From: Bin5 sp009843665 | Lineage (GTDB): Bacteria; Chloroflexota; Anaerolineae; Caldilineales; Caldilineaceae | Length of the DNA: 64,000 bases | NCBI GenBank assembly: GCA_965220285.1 | Contig: OZ244818.1 | Coordinates: 434,001 to 498,000 of the forward strand | Direction of reading: 5' to 3' | Shown here: one piece after another, positions 16,291 to 24,476 of the stretch | How the letters are laid out: each line of letters opens with the position of its first letter | Position numbering within the stretch: position 1 is the first letter of the stretch | Notes under the pieces: generated by a model | The model's input: the letters and a program-made list of their open reading frames with translations, nothing else | Databases searched by the model: none | Told to the model about the DNA's origin: nothing | Translations under genes and position numbers: made by a program

Positions 16291-17490
16291 ATGAGTGAAG
16301 GATCAGGATTCACTTCGATGGCCGGGGCGCGGGCAGAAGGTGACGCCCCGGAGATCGGTGTCGGGATGCTGGGCTACGCCTTTATGGGCAAAGCCCACAG
16401 CCATGCGATGTTGAATATAGCCCACATGATGTACCCTCCGCCAGCCGTGCCGAGGCTTGTGGGTATTGCCGGGCGCGACGAACAGGCCGTAGCTGAGGCT
16501 GCCAGACGCTACGGGTACGACGGCTATTATACGGACTGGCGAGCGATGCTGGACAACGACGACATCCAGCTCTTCGATAACGGAGGGCCGAACGATACGC
16601 ACGCGGATCCCTGCATTTTGGCGGCCGAACGCGGCAAGCACATTTTGTGTGAGAAGCCGCTGGCGCGCACGGCCGATGAAGCGCAGAGTATGGTGGAAGC
16701 AGTGCAGAAGGCGGGCGTCAAGAACATGGTCGCCTTCAACTATCGCTTCGTGCCCGCGATCCGGCAGATTCGAAAACTGATTGATTCCGGCCTGCTGGGC
16801 CAGATCTACCATTTCCGCGCTGTCTATCTGCAGGAGTGGGTGATGGCCCACTATGATCTGCCAATGATTTGGCGACTGCAGAAGTCGATAGCGGGCAGCG
16901 GCGCTCTGGGAGACCTGGGGGCGCACATTATCGACTTGGGGCGGTACCTGGTGGGAGAAGTAAAGAGCGTTTCGGGAATGACCCGTACCTTTATTGATGA
17001 ACGCCCGTGGGAAGATGGCACGATGGGCAAGGTCGATGTCGATGACGCGTTCACTGCGCTGCTGGAGTTTGATAACGGCGCGATCGGTACGGTTGAGGCC
17101 AGTCGCTTTGCCGCGGGGCGCAAGAACGGTCAGCGCCTCGAGATCAATGCCGAAAAGGCGAGCATTGTCTTCAATCTGGAGCGTCTGAACGAGCTGGAGA
17201 TCTTCTGGGTAGGCGACGAACCGGCGGAAGCCCAGGGCTTCCGCAACGTGCTGGTATCGGAGCCGTTCCACCCATGGTGGGAGAACTGGTGGCCCCAGGG
17301 GCATATGATCGGCTGGGAGCATACGTTTGTGCATGAGATCACGCACTTGTTGGACTGCATTGTCAACGATGGCGACGTTGCTCCCATTGGCGCAGACTTT
17401 GTTGACGGCTATCGCAACGCCGTAATCTGTGATGCGATCCTGGAATCGGCTGCCAGCGGGCGCCACGTGGACTGCGTTTACGCTGCCTAA
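16291..17490 (+). CDS. Gfo/Idh/MocA family oxidoreductase
   Basis: This is a 399-residue NAD(P)-dependent sugar or cyclitol dehydrogenase. The nucleotide-binding motif is GYAFMGKAH at 28-36, preceded by about 20 extra N-terminal residues. EKPLA at 121-125 contains the conserved lysine, and GALGDLGAHIIDLGRYL near 207-223 carries the conserved aspartate and histidine of the active site. It follows the isomerase by 86 bp with a GAGGG ribosome site and probably shares its transcript. The combination suggests oxidation of a sugar or inositol derivative followed by isomerisation. A very long open frame on the opposite strand is a codon-bias shadow. Confidence 0.88.
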   Translation: MSEGSGFTSMAGARAEGDAPEIGVGMLGYAFMGKAHSHAMLNIAHMMYPPPAVPRLVGIAGRDEQAVAEAARRYGYDGYYTDWRAMLDNDDIQLFDNGGPNDTHADPCILAAERGKHILCEKPLARTADEAQSMVEAVQKAGVKNMVAFNYRFVPAIRQIRKLIDSGLLGQIYHFRAVYLQEWVMAHYDLPMIWRLQKSIAGSGALGDLGAHIIDLGRYLVGEVKSVSGMTRTFIDERPWEDGTMGKVDVDDAFTALLEFDNGAIGTVEASRFAAGRKNGQRLEINAEKASIVFNLERLNELEIFWVGDEPAEAQGFRNVLVSEPFHPWWENWWPQGHMIGWEHTFVHEITHLLDCIVNDGDVAPIGADFVDGYRNAVICDAILESAASGRHVDCVYAA

Positions 17491-17551
17491 GTATGTGATC
17501 CTCAAGTTGGTCGATTGGGGCGGTGCTCCTGTCGGCTCTTGCAACCGTCAG

Positions 17552-17587
17552 ATTCCGGACTGAGCGCGATCGCGATCAGTCCGGAGA
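17552..17587. repeat. Perfect long palindrome after the Gfo/Idh/MocA gene, terminator or protein site
   Basis: TCCGGACTGA (17554-17563) and TCAGTCCGGA (17576-17585) form a perfect 10-bp inverted repeat; the 12-nt centre itself contains the self-complementary CGCGATCGCG (17565-17574). No T-tract follows, so it is not a classic intrinsic terminator. It lies 64 bp downstream of a gene end and about 300 bp before the next gene. The rest of the 398-bp gap (17491-17888) shows nothing further. Confidence 0.55.
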
Positions 17588-17888
17588 TAGTTTGGAACCG
17601 GTCGGCCCCCGCCCTTGCATAACCGACCTTCGCCAGCTTTCGCCCATATTGTGAAGGGCTGGCATAGCCGCCAATGTCATCCCCCTTAAGGGCACGTACC
17701 CATCAGCGAGCATGCCGGGCCCCAACTGGCCAAGCGCAATTGCAATGCGGCCCTGCAGCTTGAACTGCGCACTCCTGCAGAAAACCGTAACGGGTATCTT
17801 TAGCGGCGCTCCGCTGTTTCGCCCCATCAGCAGGGCGCCTTAAATCTTCCCCCACATTTGGAGCGGAATTAGCATACAGGAACCAGCA

Positions 17889-19004
17889 ATGAGAATCGAT
17901 CAGATTGAGCTCCGTCGTATCCATATGCCGTATGTGCGCCCGTTTGAGACCAGCGGATGGCGTCACGAAGGGAGCGATGCTGTCATCGTACGGTTGGACG
18001 CAGACGGGGTTACGGGATGGGGCGAGTCGCCGGTAAGCGACGGGCCCTGGTACAACGAGGAGACCTTTCACACCGCCCTGATCATGCAGCGTGAGTTTCT
18101 TGGGCCGATGCTGCTGGAGGCGGATATTTCTGCGCCGGAGGAGGTGGGCGGGATCTTCAAGAAAGTGCGCGCCAACCGCATGGCTAAAGCGGGGCTGGAG
18201 TTTGCCGTTTGGGACCTTTTTGCGCAGGCGCAGAACAGATCACTGGCCAGCCTCCTGGGCGGCACGCGGGAGGAGGTGGCCGTGGGCGTAAGCGTGCCGA
18301 TTCATGCGGACGTTGACGCTCTCCTGAAAACCGTAGAGGGTTATGTGGCGGACGGCTACCAACGGGTAAAACTGAAGATCAAGCCGGGGTGGGACGTAGA
18401 GCCGACGCGGGCGGTACGCGAGCGCTGGCCCGACCTGTTGCTGCAGGTTGACGGAAACAGCATCTACCATCTGGAAGACGCGGAGCATCTGCGGCAGCTG
18501 GACGAGTTCGACCTGCTGCTCAATGAGCAGCCGCTTGACCACGATGACATTTTTGATCACGCCAAGCTGGCAAAGTTGATTGAAACGCCGGTCTGTCTGG
18601 ACGAGAGCATCGTTTCCCCGGACCACGCTCGTTGGGCACTGGAGCTGAACGCCTGCGGGGTAATCAACATCAAGCCGTCCCGCATCGGCGGGTTGGCTGA
18701 CTCAGTAGCCGTTCACGATATGTGCCAGGCTGCGGGCATTCCCGTCTGGCACGGGGGAATGCTAGAGACCGGGATCGGGAGAGCCATAAGCGTGGCGCTG
18801 GCAAGCCTGCCAAACTTCACGCTGCCGGGCGATATCAGTGCCAACGACCGCTATTTTGAGCGGGATATCGTTACCAATCCTTTTGCGCTAAGCAGCACAA
18901 GTACGCTTGCGGTGCCGGACGGGCCGGGGCATGGCGCCCAGGTTGACGAGGCGTTCTTGGAGGAAGTCACGGTGGAGAAAGTCTGCCTTCGCCGCGGCGG
19001 GTGA
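17889..19004 (+). CDS. Enolase-superfamily enzyme of the o-succinylbenzoate synthase / N-succinylamino acid racemase type
   Basis: This 371-residue muconate-lactonizing subgroup enzyme has the KxK motif K161/K163 in RVKLKIKPG, metal ligands D188, E213 and D238, and the second-side lysine K262 in NIKPSRIGG. The segment VWHGGMLETGIGRA (287-300) is characteristic of NSAR/OSBS-type proteins (menC type 2). Such enzymes make o-succinylbenzoate for menaquinone or racemise N-succinyl amino acids, and many do both. No men genes are nearby, and the flanking sugar enzymes and DUF429 gene do not decide between the roles. The racemase or a dipeptide-epimerase-like role is as likely as menaquinone synthesis. 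Confidence 0.85.
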   Translation: MRIDQIELRRIHMPYVRPFETSGWRHEGSDAVIVRLDADGVTGWGESPVSDGPWYNEETFHTALIMQREFLGPMLLEADISAPEEVGGIFKKVRANRMAKAGLEFAVWDLFAQAQNRSLASLLGGTREEVAVGVSVPIHADVDALLKTVEGYVADGYQRVKLKIKPGWDVEPTRAVRERWPDLLLQVDGNSIYHLEDAEHLRQLDEFDLLLNEQPLDHDDIFDHAKLAKLIETPVCLDESIVSPDHARWALELNACGVINIKPSRIGGLADSVAVHDMCQAAGIPVWHGGMLETGIGRAISVALASLPNFTLPGDISANDRYFERDIVTNPFALSSTSTLAVPDGPGHGAQVDEAFLEEVTVEKVCLRRGG

Positions 19005-19128
19005 GGTTATCGACTTCGGGGCAGCCGAGAAACTGACGGCTAACCGTTTAGTCTCTTGTTCAGTGTGGGCGGGCCCGGCTGCTTCCATTGTAGGGGGTGT
19101 AGAGTCACACCTCTTGAGGAGATCCTCA

Positions 19129-19905
19129 ATGGCAAAGAAACGGGGAAGGCCCTCCTTCTTCGGCATCGACCTGGCGTGGAGCGACAGGAACCCGTCGGGG
19201 GTCGCGGTGATCCGGGATGGGCGGTTGGTTGCCTGTTCAGGGGGACTGGTGAAGATGTCGGAGATCGTTGATTTTATTGGTGATCATCTCTCGCGTCGCA
19301 ACGGGTCTATCGTGGCGGTTGACGCGCCGCTGCGGGTTCCAAATGAGACAGGAACCAGGAATTGTGACCGCGCTTTGTCGGCAGACTGGCATCGATATCA
19401 GGCCGGTGCTTATCCGGCGAACAGGAGACTTCTGGAACGAGACGGTGTCGTGCGAGGAGAGGTTCTGACCGCGAAGTTGTCGGAACGATTCAAGTTTCAT
19501 GAATCGGATGTGGTCCCCCGGCGCACAAAGGGCCGGCTGGTTTGCGAGGTGTACCCTCATCCGGCGCTGGTAAGCCTGTTCGGGCTTGAGCGCATTATCA
19601 AGTATAAGCGTGGGCGGGGGCGGTCTTTTGAAGATCGTTGGAAGGAGTTTGATCGCTACCGAAAGCTTTTGCGACAACTACGTAAGGCTGATCCGCCGCT
19701 GCGCAGGACCAGGCGGCTACTGAAAAGTACGGAAGTGTACGGCCTGCGCGGGGCTGCTCTACAGGCTTACGAGGATGCGCTTGATGCGGTAACGTGCGCA
19801 TATATTGCTTCTTACCTGTGGAAGCACGGACCGCGAGAGGTTACCAGATACGGCTCGCTTGAGGAGGGTCACATACTGGTGCCGCAGGCGGCAAGATTCC
19901 GGTAA
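19129..19905 (+). CDS. DUF429 domain protein (predicted RNase H-fold nuclease)
   Basis: The 258-residue product opens with FFGIDLAWSDRNPSG and contains a VAVDAPLRVPN block at about 63-73, both typical of DUF429, whose members have an RNase H-like fold with acidic catalytic residues. The ERFKFHESD segment and the VCEVYPHPA block near 143-151 also match. ATG 19129 is chosen because GAGGAGA lies 7 bp upstream; the frame is open from 18907 but overlaps the previous gene there. The biological role of DUF429 is not established. It is convergent with glnS, separated by 114 bp that hold no clear terminator. Confidence 0.8.
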   Translation: MAKKRGRPSFFGIDLAWSDRNPSGVAVIRDGRLVACSGGLVKMSEIVDFIGDHLSRRNGSIVAVDAPLRVPNETGTRNCDRALSADWHRYQAGAYPANRRLLERDGVVRGEVLTAKLSERFKFHESDVVPRRTKGRLVCEVYPHPALVSLFGLERIIKYKRGRGRSFEDRWKEFDRYRKLLRQLRKADPPLRRTRRLLKSTEVYGLRGAALQAYEDALDAVTCAYIASYLWKHGPREVTRYGSLEEGHILVPQAARFR

Positions 19906-20019
19906 TCGACGCCTGAGAGCGCTGCGAACTCAAAGGAGTGGACGAGGAGGGTGCCGTCCGCGGCAATTGACGAATCAACTTTCAAGCTCCGCTAATCTCA
20001 CATCGATCAGCTTCCAGCC

Positions 20020-21738
20020 CTACCCTCTCCCCTTTTTGCCCGCGGGTCCTTTACCCTTTTTGCCTCTGGCCTGCATTCTTGCCCACGTATCGCGAAGTGT
20101 GATTGTACGATTGAAAACGAGCCGGTCGCCGGCGCTGTCGGGGTCGAGGCAGAAGTAGCCTTTGCGCTCAAACTGCACGGTTTGGCCGACGGCGAGGTCG
20201 AGGACGCTCGGCTCCAGTTGGACGCTTTCCAACACGGTCAATGAGCTGGGTGACAGGCTGGCCACGTAGTCCTGGCCCTCGGGCACGTCGTAGGGATTCT
20301 CGACGTTGAAGAGACGATCATACAGTCGCACTTGGGCAGGAACGGCGTGGTCTGCACTTACCCAGTGGATCGTGCCGCGCACTTTGCGGCCGTCCGGGGC
20401 GTAGCCGCCCCTGGTATCCGGATCGTAGGTGCAGTGCAGTGCGGTGACCATACCTTCGTCATTCCTGACGACCTCCTCGCAGCGAACGAAGTAGCCCCAG
20501 CGGAGGCGGACCTCGCGGCCGGGCGCCATGCGATGGAACCGCCTAGGCGGGTCCTCCATAAAATCGTCGCGATCGATGTACAGGTTGCGACTGAACGGGA
20601 CCGGCCGGCTGCCTGCACTCTCATCCTCGGGATTGTTTACGGCATCGAGCCATTCGGTCTCGCCTTCAGGGTAGTTCGTGATTACGACCGGGAGTGGATC
20701 GAGAACTCCCATCACACGCATGGCTGTAAGGTTCAACTCCTGGCGAATGAAGTGTTCCAGGAGTTCGATCTCTACAGTGCTGTTGGTGCGGGCGATCCCG
20801 ACGTGTTGACAAAGATCGCGCAGCGCCTTGGACGGTACGCCGCGCCGGCGCTGGCCGGCCAGTGTCGGCATGCGCGGATCGTCCCAACCGTTTACATAGC
20901 CTTCTTCGACCAGACGCATGAGCCGCCTCTTGCTCGTCACCGTGTAGGTGAATTCCAGCTTGGCGAACTCGATCTGGCGAGGATGGTAGACGCCCAGCGC
21001 GTCGAGGTACCAGTCGTAGAGTGGGCGGTGGTTCAGGTACTCAAGGGAACAGAGCGAATGGGTCACGCCTTCGATTGAGTCGGACTGACCGTGGGCCCAG
21101 TCGTACATTGGGTAGATGCACCACTTGTCGCCGGTGCGCTGGTGCTCGGCATGGCGGATGCGGTACATCACAGGGTCGCGCAGGTTGATGTTGGGCGCGC
21201 TCATGTCGATCTTGGCGCGCAGGACGCGGGCGCCGTCGGGAAATTCGCCTTCCTTCATCCGCTTGAACAGGTCCAGATTCTCTTCAGCGGACCGATCTCG
21301 ATAGGGGCTATTTGTGCCCGGTTCGGTCAGGGTGCCGCGGTGAGCGCGGATTTCTTCCTGGCTGAGATCATCGACGTAGGCATGTCCATCCCGGATTAGC
21401 TGGAGCGCCCATTCGTAAAGCTGGTCAAAGTAGTCAGAGGCATAGAGGACGCTGGCGGGTTCGTAGCCGAGCCAGCGGATGTCCTTCAGCTGTGCCTCTA
21501 CAAACTCCTGCTCTTCTTTGAGGGGGTTGGTGTCGTCGAAGCGCAAATTGCAGTGACCGCCGAACTCCTTGGCCACCTCGAAGTTCAGACCGATGGCCTT
21601 GGGGTGCCCAATGTGCAGGTATCCATTGGGTTCAGGTGGGAAGCGCGTTTGAAAGCGTCCATTGAACCGCCCGTTGGCTATGTCCTCTGCAATTGCTTCG
21701 CGAATGAAGTCCTGCGACGCCAAAGTAGAATCGCTCAT
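20020..21738 (-). CDS. glnS: Glutaminyl-tRNA synthetase
   Basis: GlnRS charges tRNA-Gln directly with glutamine. The 572-residue class I synthetase has PPEPNGYLHIGHPKA at 34-48 (HIGH signature), FDDTNP at 67-72, YDWAHGQSDSIEGVTHSLC at about 217-235 and a KMSKS-equivalent VTSKRRL where most bacterial GlnRS read MSKRKL. The C-terminal anticodon-binding beta-barrels are complete, followed by a basic Gly/Lys-rich tail (KKGKGPAGKKGRG). The tail resembles no known domain. Many bacteria lack GlnRS and use GatCAB instead, and bacterial GlnRS genes are generally explained by ancient transfer from eukaryotes. It is probably monocistronic. Confidence 0.95.
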   Translation of the reverse strand: MSDSTLASQDFIREAIAEDIANGRFNGRFQTRFPPEPNGYLHIGHPKAIGLNFEVAKEFGGHCNLRFDDTNPLKEEQEFVEAQLKDIRWLGYEPASVLYASDYFDQLYEWALQLIRDGHAYVDDLSQEEIRAHRGTLTEPGTNSPYRDRSAEENLDLFKRMKEGEFPDGARVLRAKIDMSAPNINLRDPVMYRIRHAEHQRTGDKWCIYPMYDWAHGQSDSIEGVTHSLCSLEYLNHRPLYDWYLDALGVYHPRQIEFAKLEFTYTVTSKRRLMRLVEEGYVNGWDDPRMPTLAGQRRRGVPSKALRDLCQHVGIARTNSTVEIELLEHFIRQELNLTAMRVMGVLDPLPVVITNYPEGETEWLDAVNNPEDESAGSRPVPFSRNLYIDRDDFMEDPPRRFHRMAPGREVRLRWGYFVRCEEVVRNDEGMVTALHCTYDPDTRGGYAPDGRKVRGTIHWVSADHAVPAQVRLYDRLFNVENPYDVPEGQDYVASLSPSSLTVLESVQLEPSVLDLAVGQTVQFERKGYFCLDPDSAGDRLVFNRTITLRDTWARMQARGKKGKGPAGKKGRG

Positions 21739-21766
21739 CGGTAAAACCTCGACTAACCTATATGTT

Positions 21767-21780
21767 TTCTGAAATCAGAA
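21767..21780. repeat. Small perfect palindrome upstream of glnS
   Basis: TTCTGA (21767-21772) and TCAGAA (21775-21780) flank an AA spacer, about 30 bp before the glnS start codon on the minus strand, inside an AT-rich stretch (21760-21850) that is likely the glnS promoter region. It could be an operator or an mRNA hairpin; no -35/-10 pair is strong enough to call. Confidence 0.3.
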
Positions 21781-21941
21781 TATCAATCTTTACGATCAAC
21801 GGGTCTCTTTCCTCAACTTTCACCAAAAGACAATATACATTTCTTCACTGTGCGGGGCAAGAAATCTCACCCCGGAAGCGACTACCGGTAATCAACAACA
21901 GGGACGTTGCATCTCCTTTCTGTGAAAGGTTACCGGGGGCG

Positions 21942-22787
21942 TCAGATGCCGCTGGAAGCGGAGAATCCCCCGTCTACGGGGACGACTATGCCTGTAACGA
22001 ATCGGGAAGCGTCGCTGGCGAGCCAGATGGCAGCGCCAACCAGTTCATCCGGCTCTCCGAAACGGCCCAACGGGGTATGGTCTACGATTTGCTGACCGCG
22101 TTCGGTCAGGACAGGGGAGTCCCCAGGGCCGGTGGGGGCATCCTCTTTGATCAACAGGGCCCGGTTCTGTTCGCCGATGAAGAAGCCGGGCGCGATCGCG
22201 TTCACACGCAGCCCAGGGCCGTGCTTCTCGGCCAGATCGACGGCAAGCCAGCGAGTCAGATTGTCGACGGCAGCCTTGGCAGCGGAGTAGCCCATCACCC
22301 GCGTAAGGACCTTTTGGGAGGCCATGGATGAGATGTTGATGATCGATCCCTTTTCCTGCTTCGCCATCGGTTCGCCGAAGATTTGAATGGGCAGGACGGT
22401 GCCGGTGAAATTCAGGCCGACCACGCCTTCGAGGGCGACGCGCGGGACATTGAAGAAGGTAAGGTCGCCGAAGACGGTGGCATCAGGCCGGTTGCCGCCG
22501 GCGGCGTTGATGAGAACGTCCACGCTTCCCCATTCGTCGATCAGCTTCCGTTTTGCGCCTTGCAGACTATCTTCATCGAGGACGTCCGCAGGAAGGGGAA
22601 TCGCCTCGCGGCCGGCCGCCGCGATTTCGGCGGCCACCTCGCGAGCTTTGGCCTCCCGACGCCCAAGGATGGCGACACGTGCACCAGCCGAGGCCAGACC
22701 ACGGGCCATAGCCCCTCCGAGAACACCAGTAGCGCCGGTTATAACGGCAACCTTCCCATCCAATGAGAACTGGTCCCATGCACTCAT
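21942..22787 (-). CDS. SDR-family oxidoreductase, probable D-mannonate oxidoreductase (fructuronate reductase, B. subtilis UxuB type)
   Basis: This 281-residue short-chain dehydrogenase has the cofactor loop TGATGVLGG at 17-25, NAAG at 94-97, a catalytic serine near 153 and YSAAK at 167-171. The NAAGGNRPDAT segment with the long FFNVPRVALEGVVGLNFTGT stretch is typical of the SDR enzymes that reduce D-fructuronate to D-mannonate in Gram-positive uronate pathways. It is divergent from uxaC across a 181-bp shared control region, which fits the successive steps glucuronate to fructuronate to mannonate. The final mannonate dehydratase (uxuA) is not adjacent. The function is inferred from family resemblance plus context. 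Confidence 0.8.
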   Translation of the reverse strand: MSAWDQFSLDGKVAVITGATGVLGGAMARGLASAGARVAILGRREAKAREVAAEIAAAGREAIPLPADVLDEDSLQGAKRKLIDEWGSVDVLINAAGGNRPDATVFGDLTFFNVPRVALEGVVGLNFTGTVLPIQIFGEPMAKQEKGSIINISSMASQKVLTRVMGYSAAKAAVDNLTRWLAVDLAEKHGPGLRVNAIAPGFFIGEQNRALLIKEDAPTGPGDSPVLTERGQQIVDHTPLGRFGEPDELVGAAIWLASDASRFVTGIVVPVDGGFSASSGI

Positions 22788-22968
22788 GGCAAACTCCTTA
22801 CTGTGAGAGACGGGGCAGGAAGATTGATTCTCAACTCGGCTCCCTCCTCGCCCCTGGCGGTTTTTCAGCTATAATCAGTGGCAAGCGAGAGTGAGAAAAA
22901 ACATCGGCTTGCAATCTTCCATTGTCTTTCAACTACTGCCAACTCGGTGCTAGCGAAAGGAATCTTTT

Positions 22969-24411
22969 GTGAATTCGTCTCTACGCAATCATATGCCCGA
23001 ACGGGCCGACCGGTTTTTTAGCGGCAGCAGTGCCCAGAGATCTGTAGCTCGCACTCTATATGAGAGCGTGGCAGACCTTCCTCTAATTTGCCCGCACGGA
23101 CACGTGGACCCAGTGCTCTTCGCCGATGCTTCGTACCATTTCAGTTCGCCGGCAGAGTTCTTTCTGATCCCTGACCATTATGTTTTCCGGATGCTCTACT
23201 CCCAAGGCGTTCCCCTTGAAGCACAGGGGGTGCCGATGAATGACGGAGAAGATGCCGGCGCGGTCGAATCGGACCACCGGAAGATCTGGCAGACCTTCGC
23301 CGAAAACTATCATTTGTTTCAAGGTACTCCCACGGGCCTATGGCTGCGGGATGAGCTACACGATCTGTTTGACATCACAAAGAAGCTGACGCCTGCAAAC
23401 GCGCAGGATTTCTACGACAGGATATCAGAACGGCTGGCGGCGCCCGATTTCACGCCGCGGAAGCTGTATGACCGGTTCCAGGTGGAAGTGCTGACAACGA
23501 CCGATGCCGCCACTGACTCGCTCGAACACCACGAGACGATCCGGGAATCGGACTGGGAGGGGCGCATCTACCCAACATTCCGCCCCGACAAGGTCGTGAA
23601 TGGGATCGATCAGCCGGAATGGAAAGGGCAGATAGACCTCTTGCGGGATGTGTCCGAAATCGATATCGGGGATTTCTCCTCGTACATAGCAGCGCTTGAG
23701 GCGCGGCGCGACTTCTTCAGAGAGATGGGCGCGACGGCGACCGACCATGCGGCCGAGACCCCGTACACGGAGGTCCTGTCGCCGGGCGAGGCGGACGCAC
23801 TCTTTCAAAGGGGCCTGGCGGGCAGCGCGTCTGCGGAAGACGCACGGCGTTTCACCGGGCATATGCTGGTTGAGATGGCGCGTATGAGCAGCGAGGACGG
23901 GCTGGTCATGCAGCTTCATCCCGGCTCGATTCGCAACCACAACTCCGCAGTATTCCAGCGCTTCGGCGCGGACAAAGGTGCTGACATCCCCCATGCGCTT
24001 GACTTCACTCTCAATCTAAGACCGCTCCTTGACCGCTTCGGCTCCCATCCGTCGCTGCGCCTGATCCTGTTTACGCTGGACGAATCCACGAGTGCCCGAG
24101 AACTTGCCCCGCTGGCAGGCCACTACCCGATTCTGCGTATTGGCCCGCCCTGGTGGTTCTACGACAGTATCAACGGGATGCGTAATTTCTTCGCGCAGGT
24201 GATGGAGACGGCGGGTATCTACAATACAGTTGGCTTCAATGACGATACACGGGCCTTCGCCTCGATCCCGACGCGGCATGAACTCTGGCGGCGCGTTGCC
24301 TGCGACTGGCTAGCCGGTCTGCTCGTCGAGGGCCAGGTCGACGATGAGGATGCCTTAGCGATGGCACATGCTCTGGCATACGGTCTTGCGAAAGAGGCCT
24401 ATCGGCTGTAA
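22969..24411 (+). CDS. uxaC: Glucuronate isomerase
   Basis: UxaC interconverts D-glucuronate and D-fructuronate (also galacturonate and tagaturonate), the entry step of hexuronate catabolism. The 480-residue protein has the metal-binding PHGHVDP at 42-48, FRMLYSQG near 73-80, GRIYPTFRPDKV near 187-198, MQLHPGS near 307-313 and the ending IGPPWWFYDSINGM typical of the amidohydrolase-like family. GTG 22969 is used, with GAAAGGA 7 bp upstream. It is transcribed divergently from the fructuronate-reductase-type SDR. A TATAAT at 22870 lies in the shared region but lacks a good -35 box. Convergent with the aldehyde dehydrogenase gene. Confidence 0.93.
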   Translation: MNSSLRNHMPERADRFFSGSSAQRSVARTLYESVADLPLICPHGHVDPVLFADASYHFSSPAEFFLIPDHYVFRMLYSQGVPLEAQGVPMNDGEDAGAVESDHRKIWQTFAENYHLFQGTPTGLWLRDELHDLFDITKKLTPANAQDFYDRISERLAAPDFTPRKLYDRFQVEVLTTTDAATDSLEHHETIRESDWEGRIYPTFRPDKVVNGIDQPEWKGQIDLLRDVSEIDIGDFSSYIAALEARRDFFREMGATATDHAAETPYTEVLSPGEADALFQRGLAGSASAEDARRFTGHMLVEMARMSSEDGLVMQLHPGSIRNHNSAVFQRFGADKGADIPHALDFTLNLRPLLDRFGSHPSLRLILFTLDESTSARELAPLAGHYPILRIGPPWWFYDSINGMRNFFAQVMETAGIYNTVGFNDDTRAFASIPTRHELWRRVACDWLAGLLVEGQVDDEDALAMAHALAYGLAKEAYRL

Positions 24412-24476
24412 GGGCCGTCCAATACCTGGTGCATTCGGGAGAACTCAGTTCCGTCTTTTTCCCAAGTCCAGAGATT

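Noticed and set aside
16303..17544. 413-codon minus-strand frame across the Gfo/Idh/MocA gene
   Set aside because: Shadow of a gene with clear Rossmann and EKP motifs.
22870..22875. TATAAT between the SDR and uxaC genes
   Set aside because: The region where a -35 box should lie reads CGCCCC-like sequence; it may still be used with an activator, but cannot be supported.
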